Of a DNA stretch of 64,000 bases, positions 57,201 to 64,000 are shown piece by piece. Source of the stretch: Edaphochlamys debaryana (taxonomy: Eukaryota > Chlorophyta > Chlorophyceae > Chlamydomonadales). The notes below the pieces were generated by a model, which was not told the origin of the DNA, made no database searches, and was given only the letters and a program-made list of their open reading frames with translations. The translations under genes and the position numbers were made by a program. The stretch is taken from positions 186,001 to 250,000 of the forward strand of contig JAEHOE010000079.1 of the NCBI GenBank assembly GCA_016858145.1, in the 5' to 3' direction. How positions within the stretch are numbered: the stretch's first letter is position 1; each line of letters begins with the position of its first letter.

Positions 57201-58677
57201 GGCATACAGCTGGGACCGTCTTCGCCTCACTTCACGACCCCGTCTCAACCCGCACCTTGTCCCCCCCTGCCGCCTTCCCCCTCCCTTGCCACGTCAGCTG
57301 CATCTCCGAGCTGGAGCGCGTGGTACCCTCCGCATCCAGCTTGTACGGCACATCGTCGTACGGCGGCGGCGGGGCGGCGGACGCCGACGCGGTCGCCGTA
57401 CAGGGCCTGCCCGTGCTGGTGGCCCACATGCACGACTACTTCGTACACGTGGCGGCACGGTTGGAGAAGCTGCACGCTGAGGTACGGCAGCGGGTGTACT
57501 GTACGACAGGAGATGCGCTGTGCACGCAACGGTAGCCAGAACCACGGGTCTTGGGGCGAGCGGCCGTGCCAGCGCCCGCCTGCGCGGTCCCCACGGACTC
57601 GAACCTTCCGAACCCCGGCATGACCACGCTTGCCGCACGTCGGGCTCGCTGGTTGCTGCCGGCCCGTATGGGAGTTTTTGCCCAATGCCCTTCTCCGCGC
57701 AACAGAAACAACGACAATGCCTCAAGGCTCACAACTCCCACCCCATCCCCTTAGCCCTTACCCCACAACTCCCCTTCCTACCCTCCCCCCGGCCCCTCCC
57801 CCCCCAGGTGGCTCGCTCCCGGGATGCCTACCTGGCGCAGTGCCGGGCGCGGGGGGACTACGGAGACCCCTTCGCAGGTGGGCCGGGCCGGTGGGGCCGC
57901 TGCCGTGGGGCGGGTGCAAAGGATAGGAGGGGTGGAGTAGGGTTCCTTCCTTATGCGCGCCGGCCGGCTTTGCTGGGGGCCCCTCAGCCGAACCCAGGGC
58001 TCGGCTCCACCTCCGCTCCAACCCCACACCCCTCTCACGCCAGCTCTCCTCACCCACCCCGTGCCTTCCCGCGCAGACGCCCGGGCCATGCACCACATGC
58101 CGCCGGGCCCCGGCAAGAACAGCGCCAATGGCCCGGGCTTCGGCAGCACCGCACCGGGGGGCTCGGGCTTCTACTCCTTTGGGGGCCCGGGCACGGCCGG
58201 GCCGCAGGCGGGGGGCGCGGGCGGCGCCGCGGGCTCGGCCTTCGGCGGCGGCGGCGTGACCCCCGCGTCGCCCGCGACGGGCGCGGCGGCGGGAGGCGCG
58301 GGCGCGGCGTTGGGCGGCGGAGGTGGGCGGGTGGGCGGGAACTCAGGGGTGTGACGGGATGGTCAGGGGGCCAAGCCAAGCCTTTTACCGGCTGCCAGCC
58401 ACCGCAGCCCACTTCATGCTCCCTGCTCCCACCTGACCTTGTTACGTACCCCGCAAACTGACCGCACCCTTCCGTGTGCGGTCCCGCGCGCCGCCTCCCC
58501 GCAGGCCTGAGCCCAGGCCCGCTGGGCACTGGCGGGGGCATGTTTGGCGCTGCGGGGGCCGCCGGGGTGGGCGCGTTCGGCACGCCGCTGATGGGGGCGG
58601 CGGCGGCGCAGCAGCAGCAACAGCAGCAGCGCATGACTGCCAGTCGGGCGGGCAGCAGCAGCAGCAAGAAGCGGTGA
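54202..58677 (+). CDS. NUP58: FG-repeat nucleoporin NUP58
   Basis: Nine exons: 54202-54707, 55268-55349, 55808-55903, 56239-56326, 56511-56643, 57298-57481, 57808-57877, 58077-58322 and 58505-58677, giving 525 residues. Exon 1 is an FG domain with about a dozen FGA/AFG/LFG motifs and a poly-Gln run. Exons 2-7 form the helical core that in animals pairs with NUP54 and NUP62 in the central-channel complex; the LPNPYLGLAVRGFREAMEQYHRCI block and 'LEKLH..V..SR..YL' match the human layout. Exons 8-9 give a second Gly/FG-rich tail ending SSSSKKR, like the basic end of NUP58. It acts in nucleocytoplasmic transport. Intron 2 appears to start with GC (CAG|GCGGGG). Introns 1, 2 and 5 are unusually repetitive. 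Confidence 0.88.
55334..55562. repeat. Duplicated exon-2 end with adjoining intron in NUP58
   Basis: Two roughly 110-120-bp copies, 55334-55455 and 55456-55562, each begin GTCAGC(A/T)-CAAGCAG. They continue through a G-rich tract to a block ending CTTCATG...CTGC. The first copy includes the last exon-2 codons and donor. Confidence 0.78.
56621..56927. repeat. Five copies of the NUP58 exon-5 end and splice donor
   Basis: The last exon-5 codons (EAMEQYHR) plus donor recur in intron 5. A 44-bp copy at 56621-56664 is repeated identically at 56676-56719. Degenerate copies follow at 56761-56780, 56847-56870 and 56906-56927. The first two carry CACCG|GTGGGC donors; later ones lose or alter the GT. 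Confidence 0.88.
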
Positions 58678-59952
58678 GGAGCTGGCCGAAGCTGCGCCGG
58701 CCGTTGGCCGGTGGCGGTTGACCGGTGGCGGTTGGCCGGTGGCGGTTGTAGTCGGGCGGGCAGCGGCCCGCCCCCGTTCTGGGAGGCGGAGGAGCTGCCC
58801 CGGCACAAGGCATGGCGTAGACGCAGGGGCGCTGGCCAGGGGCCAGGTGCAGGGCTGGCGGAGGTGCCGTTAGTCGGTTGTAAGCGTGCGTTGGACAAGG
58901 CCCGGAGAGGGGCGGCGGGGAATGCTGTTAGGAGCTCGGACCGAAGTGGAGGGGCCGGAGGTGAGGGTGTGCGGGGCCTCTGGCGCAGGCTGGGACGGAT
59001 GGGGGCCTGGCGTGCGCGTTGCGCCTAGGCGTGTGAAGACAGGCGTCTTCGACGGACTATCGCTGGCATAAGGGCCGCGTGCCTGAAGCCGTGGAGACAC
59101 CGGGTGCACGCGGAGAGCGAAGGAGCGCGAATCGCGTGTGGGGGACATCGGGCTGAAGTCGCCAGAGTGGGCGGCACCGAGGGGTGGCACCCGGGGCAAA
59201 GGCAGGGGCTGGGATGGATGGCTACCGTACATGGAGGTAGGTGGACGTAGTCCCTCCCTGTAGCAGGCAAGCAGCACGGAAGGGGAGGCCTTTCATGACA
59301 GGAGCTGCGCTGGGCGTGGGCGTGGTACCCGGGGGAATGGGCCGAAGGGCTGGACCAGAGCAGCAGTGGGGCGACAAGAAGGACCGTTCCGTCTCGTGAG
59401 AGCCAGGGGGGCCATTCTGCCGAGAACGCACAAGAACTACGTTGACAGGGCTAGATACGCACCTGGTCTCCGGAGGTCTGGGGGGCTGGAGGGGCAGCAG
59501 GAGGTAAGTGGGGAACTGGCCGCTTCACGCAAAGGCCGGCGGAGAGGGAAGCCGCTGCTCGAGCCGCGTGGATGGGGCGCTTCAGCTCCACGGTGCGAAG
59601 AGCCGACCAGCGAGTGGCGTGCCACCCTGTGGAGGCGCCCTTGCCGGTGGCAGTCTAGTGGCTGGTCCCCGGAGATCGAGGGGGCTCGAGGGGCAGCGCA
59701 GCACAGCGCAGGAGGGAAGAGGCAGGGTGGGCAGGGGACGCGGGTGCTCCGGTCTGCCCGCTCCAGCGGGAGGAAGCGATTCAGCGAACACGGCGGGCGC
59801 AGTACGTTTGTCGACTTGTACTCCGCGCTCGGTCAACTACGTCCCAGCTAGAACAAGACCTCTATTCTTTAGCTTACACCCCGCAGTCGTTGAGCGGCGG
59901 CAGCGTTCGTCGGCGGTCAAACCTTGGCGTTGGTTTGCCGACGCGCTGAAAC
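58678..59952. other. Intergenic region with minisatellite and NUP58 poly(A) signal
   Basis: A GGCGGTTGGCCGGT-type minisatellite (about three units) lies at 58701-58748, directly after the stop. TGTAA at 58879-58883 is 202 bp past it. The rest, to 59952, shows no domain-bearing frame. Confidence 0.55.
58879..58883 (+). terminator. TGTAA poly(A) signal of NUP58
   Basis: First TGTAA after the stop, at a typical distance. Confidence 0.6.
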
Positions 59953-62070
59953 ATGTGTTGGAACGACCTGGTCGTTGTGGAAGACCACCAAGTAGACCAA
60001 ACTAGCCTGGAAGTGCTGGAATTCCTCGAGAACAGGGACTTGTCCGCTCTGCGGCAGCGGCCAATCGTGTTCCCCAGAACGGCTGAGTTCGTCAAGGCCC
60101 AGCACAGATGGGCGATGAGGTGGTTCATGTGGTAAGGCGTCGCGGGTGGCTCTCGGCTCAGCTCCTTTCGCTCTCGGCGCGACGCCAACCTGGACCTGTC
60201 GCGCGGGCCTGCGCAGGCTCGGCTGCGTCCCATGCTGCGCTCCCATAGCTACGTTCAACACGGAGAGCTTGTTTCCGAAGTTCGTGATGGAGGTGCGCCA
60301 GGTCCCCGTCGGTCATACATGTGCCCGGCTGCCCCCTGCAAGCCCTTACCTCTTCAGCCGCTTTCACCCTGCCCTGCCCCCGCAGCTGCACCACGATAAG
60401 GTCAGGATCAAGTACCCGGTAAACTGGTTCTGCAGGTAAAGCAGTGCACCTAGCGCCCGGTCTGCGGGGGCCTCGCTAGGCCTGCCTCCCGATGTTGGCC
60501 TGGGGATGGCTGCGTGGCTGCCCTCCCCAGCCTTCCCGCCGCATCAGTCAGGGTCCCGGGTCCGACGCATGGTGGCCTCTGAGGACAGCTGGGTGGCCTC
60601 TGAGGACGACTGCTGGATGGGCGGCCTCTGCTCTGGTGCTCTTGCACCTGCCGTGTCACTTGGCCCCGGCAGCCTGACCTTCAACTGAGGCCCCCATAAC
60701 GCATCTCCTCACCTCCTGACCCAGCCCTGCTGCTCGCAAACTCACTACTTCCTGCCCCTTTCTCCTCCACTGATCTCGTCACTCCTGTAGCGTCTCCGTG
60801 AAGGAGGTGGACATGCCCCTGTCCAGCATCGCGGACGTAACGCTCACGGATGACGAGGTGCTGACAGCGCCGTACGGCCTCAAAGAGGTGGGCGCAGGGG
60901 CCGGGCTGGGACCAGGCTGCGGGTTGGGGGTGGTGTAAGGCTGACTTGGGGAATGGGGATCGGGTAAGACCAGGCTGGGGTTTGGGGTGGTATGGGGCTG
61001 GGGGTCGGGACGGGGTGAGTTTGGGAAGCGGAGGACGGAGTGCGTGGCAGTGCATGGGCAGGAGGGCCCTCAGGGAGGCAGGGAAATTTCAAGATCCAGC
61101 ATGCGCTCTTCACCTGGTTCCAGACTCACCGGGCGCAAGGTCTGGCTCGGCTGTAATGGCTGCGCTCCACGCATGGGCCGGCCACCATCACCATCACCAT
61201 CATCACCCCGCCCCACCCACCCTACCCAACCCAACCCAACCCAACCCCTCGCAGATCAACCTGTGGTCCACCTCGGACCACCCCTCCTCGGGCCCCACCA
61301 TGGCGGTGTCCTGGGTGCGGGGGCCGGCGCAGGTGCGCAGACTAGCTGGGGCCCAGGCTCAGCGCCGGACTGTCAGGCGACGTCCTTTCTGCCGTGACCG
61401 CACCCTCTGCACTGGGCTGGGTTTGCCCGGAACTGGGCTTCCCTAATCTGGGCTGTCATCGGTACATGCGGGGTGACGCGTCGACGAGCCTATTCCTCCT
61501 AGCGTTGCAGCCATCTGCAACCCCGCTTCCCATCCCCGCTTCCCTATCACCGTCCTTCCTTGATTGACCCCACCCTGAACTCCTGCCTTCGTCACTGCCG
61601 CCGCCCCTTTTCCCCCCCCACGCCGTCAGGCCCGGGAGGCCATTCTCCTAGCCGTGCAGCTGGCGCGCGGACCCGCGGGTCGCGAGCCCTCGCCGGCGCC
61701 GCCACAGGAGGCGACGCCCGTGCCGGGTCACCCCCAGGTGGAGGTCGTGAAGGAGCTCTCGCCCCGACCCACATCGCAAACCTCGTCGGCGCCGCCGCCG
61801 GTGGCGGTGGCGGCGGCGGCAGGAGCGGCGGCAGCGGCGGCGGCGGCCGTAGAGCAGGCGCCGGCACCCGAGCCGGCGCCGTCGCGGGAAGCGGCGCCGA
61901 AGGCTGTGGAGGAGGAGGGGGCAGGGGCCGTGGGGGTTGAGGAGGTGGAGGCGGTGGTCGACGGGGTGGCGAACGGCGCGGCGAAGGAGGCGGCGGCGGT
62001 GGCGGCGGCAGGCAAGAGCGCGGTGGCGGAGGTGGCGGCGAAGCCCTCAGGGGACGGGAGGCAGGCATAG
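59953..62070 (+). CDS. Unrecognised membrane-associated protein with PH-like segment
   Basis: Six exons: 59953-60131, 60217-60292, 60386-60435, 60791-60887, 61255-61332 and 61630-62070, giving 306 residues. Residues 55-75 form an aromatic/Cys-rich hydrophobic patch (RWFMWLGCVPCC). After it, VKEVDMPLSSIADVTL, YGLKEINLWST, PTMAVSWVRG and a final AREAILLAVQLAR helix follow the strand-then-helix order of bacterial PH (YdbS-type) domains, which associate with membranes. The last 130 residues are Ala/Pro/Glu-rich and disordered. Exon 2 uses the acceptor at 60216 because only that keeps frame into exon 3. I do not recognise a named family; the start codon is the first in-frame ATG but upstream exons cannot be excluded. 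Confidence 0.65.
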
Positions 62071-63569
62071 AGGCGGCCGGCCGCACACGCGGTCAACTGG
62101 GGGCGGGCGGCGTTCGGGAGGGGCGTGGCTCTCCGGACAGGGGGGGGGCGTGTGTGATGAAGTCCTGTCTGGGGTGGGGGTGTGTGGACCACGCTGAGAG
62201 GTGTGGAGCCAGGGGGCTCTGAGGAGCTCGTGGAGGGGTGGGCGGAGCGTGGCTGGCGCAACCCGGCATCTTTGGGGGGTGGGGCTGGGCGGGTCGATGG
62301 TGCATGTGGGCTGTACAGTCATCTGCCAGAGCCACCTGCGGAAACCAGGCAGGCCAAGCATGAGCAAGCATGGCGTGCGTGTGGGCGGGGGTATGGGCCA
62401 AAGGGGTGGGGGCCATTGACTGCCGATGTGATGCCGCATGCACGCAAGTATACGGACGGGCCCCGGCCGGCAGGGCTCCGGGCCGCGAGTGAACCCGGAC
62501 GATGAAGGCATTCCTAGGCGGGGTGTTCGAGCCAATCGAGCGTATGCTGGGCTGTTTCGGGCCGCAGAGGAGCGTTGACGCGGGCTGCGAGGCCAGGCAA
62601 TGGCATGACGGAGGCTGCGGCACCACGTCTGGGGGCATGGATGAGTAGGACTCGTGCTTAGGGCTGTTCTTCCTCCTTGGCCGCGTGTTTTACGCTGGGC
62701 TGAGTTCTTTCAAGCTGAGCGCTTTCTGGAGGCTGGCATACCGATTGCCGTGCAAGGGTAGCGGAGGGTACAGGGTAGGTCGGCAGGGCAGCCGAGGGAG
62801 GCAGCCTTTGTGCTTCCGGCACGGTTGCGGCTGCAGGGTCGCCCAAACGAGAAAGTGCAACCGAATGCTGCCTCACTTGCAATCAAGGAAGCCCCCAACA
62901 CAACTCTCACTGACCCCTCACGGCTGGTGTTCTGAGCTAGGCATGCTCCGATCTCATCATCCTCTCATTCAGTCAGTCAGCCTGTGACCAATGCATACGG
63001 TACTGCCGCGTTTCAGTCTGTGCTAGACATTAGGGCAGTTCATGTTCGCTGCAGCCCTAGTGCTGCATCGTCCTCCTCCACTCCCTGCACCGACCCCGCC
63101 CCGCCTTCCCCCGCCCCTGCCCCTCGCTCTCCGGCATCATAAAAGACTCAACAAGAGCTGGACCGCGCCGCGTTTCTTTCGATAGACTTGCGGCAGCCGC
63201 ACACACGCTACTAGGTCCCGCTCACGGCTCTCTTGACCTCTTGACCTCTTGACCTCAACGACGAATCCCATCCTCCTGGGCGCTGTCAGCCCCTCACGCT
63301 ACGCCGGGCCTCATCGCCCGCCGCATCCGGGACCTCCCCCACCGCTTATTGCGGCCTCCATCCCTTCCCGCTCCTGCGGCCTCCTCCCTTCCCGCTCCTG
63401 CGGCCTCCATGCACACCCGGTGCAAGCGCCGCCCTGTGGATGGAGTATGGGTGAGTGGCAGCGGTCATTTGCAGGCGTGAAGACCCTAATCACCTCTGGG
63501 CGTTATCAGCACCCCGTCCACGCAGCGCCGAGGCTCACCAGTCAGCACCCGTCTCACCCTGGCAGGGCC
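62071..63569. other. Intergenic region with small repeats, no gene seen
   Basis: This stretch holds the 3' flanks of two convergent genes. Small repeats are CTCTTGACC (three units, about 63230-63255) and a roughly 22-bp CCTTCCCGCTCCTGCGGCCT unit (three copies, about 63355-63412). No TGTAA was found for the gene ending at 62070. Confidence 0.4.
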
Positions 63570-64000
63570 TCAGCACCAACACCCCCCCGGCCAGGTGTCC
63601 AAGCTCTGTGTGAGGAAAGCGGCGTGGTCCCGCGCATCCACCGCCCAGCGCAGTAGCACCTCCACGTGGCCCCGCCCGTCTGCTGCGGCGCTGCTCTCAT
63701 GGCCGCTGGGGTCACGCACGGCTCCGGCCGCCACCGCCTCCGCCCACAGCCGCTGCACCACCTGGACCCAAGGGAGGTTGGCGCGGAGGGATTTTACGGG
63801 AGGCGAAAGGAGGACTGATGGAGGGCCAAGAGCAGGCGGAGGCGCGGAGGTGGCGGCACGTAGGGTCCAAGCACCAGCGCTCCGCCGCCACGCACCTGCT
63901 GCAGCCCCCAGGCAAGGAGGCCCCGGTTAATGAGGCGGAGGGCACCGCCTTGCTCGGCCGCTACCTTGGTCATCACGGTCTGTGGCACGTCCCTCGACGC
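63570..64000 (-). CDS. 3' end of an unrecognised gene (5' partial)
   Basis: One exon runs in from the right edge, 64000-63896, ending at a CAG|GTGCGT donor. A second, 63761-63570, follows a GTCCAG acceptor in phase and ends at TGA. About 98 residues are visible: a Leu/Ala/Gly helix-rich stretch (MTKVAAEQGGALRLINRG, then QRLWAEAVAAGAV) and GHVEVLLRWAVDARDHAAF, which faintly recalls a helical-repeat protein. The terminal GGCWC may instead be a read-through past a missed donor. No function is assigned. Confidence 0.45.

Noticed and set aside
57590..57660. Minus-strand GGTTCGAGTCC as a tRNA T-arm
   Set aside because: The stem bases do not pair and no cloverleaf can be drawn; it lies in a NUP58 intron.
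61171..61206. CATCACCATCACCAT run as a His-tag-like coding stretch
   Set aside because: It falls inside an intron of the gene at 59953; splice phases skip it.

Overview
The window looks like nuclear DNA of a volvocine-type (chlamydomonadalean) green alga. It is GC-rich, and its genes are broken by many short introns (mostly 60-350 bp) with pyrimidine-rich acceptors. Proteins carry long Ala/Gly/Pro/Gln-rich linkers, several genes are followed by the algal TGTAA polyadenylation signal, and the set includes cilium/centriole genes plus secreted proline-rich, wall-like proteins. I built gene models by hand: every internal exon junction listed keeps reading-frame phase, and family matches are from memory, not from searches.

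Layout. 1-3.2 kb: 3' part of a large MYND-finger gene (+). 3.2-6.5 kb: mostly non-coding. 6.6-9.0 kb: RING-CH E3-ligase-like gene (-). 9.1-14.5 kb: a direct tandem duplication; the right unit belongs to an intact CFAP298/Kurly ciliary gene (-, 12.96-15.29 kb), the left unit holds a 5'-truncated copy whose exon 5 is split by a 401-bp hAT-like MITE. 15.7-22.7 kb: a 20-exon coiled-coil gene resembling CCDC57 (+), divergent from CFAP298. 24.6-26.4, 40.8-42.9 and 44.1-47.0 kb: three paralogous secreted proteins (-) with one conserved Cys domain and very different proline-rich tails. 30.2-39.6 kb: a divergent pair, an AztD-like secreted zinc-chaperone beta-propeller (-) and a ZIP zinc transporter (+). 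48.2-50.3 kb: YchJ/SEC-C protein (-), divergent from a sigma-type glutathione S-transferase (+, 50.8-53.3 kb). 54.2-58.7 kb: FG-nucleoporin NUP58 (+). 60.0-62.1 kb: small protein with a bacterial-PH-like segment (+). 63.6-64.0 kb: 3' end of an unrecognised gene (-).

How the genes fit together. Two divergent pairs look functional: CFAP298/CCDC57 (cilium/centriole, 439 bp between start codons) and AztD-like/ZIP (zinc handling, 474 bp). The secreted paralogs flank the zinc pair.

The most unusual structural signal is local duplication of exon edges together with their splice sites. It is seen in introns of NUP58, YchJ, GST and the AztD-like gene, and as repeats of the coding end just past the YchJ stop. 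With the CFAP298 duplication and several CAG|GC introns, it suggests a region prone to short tandem duplication that keeps copying exon boundaries.
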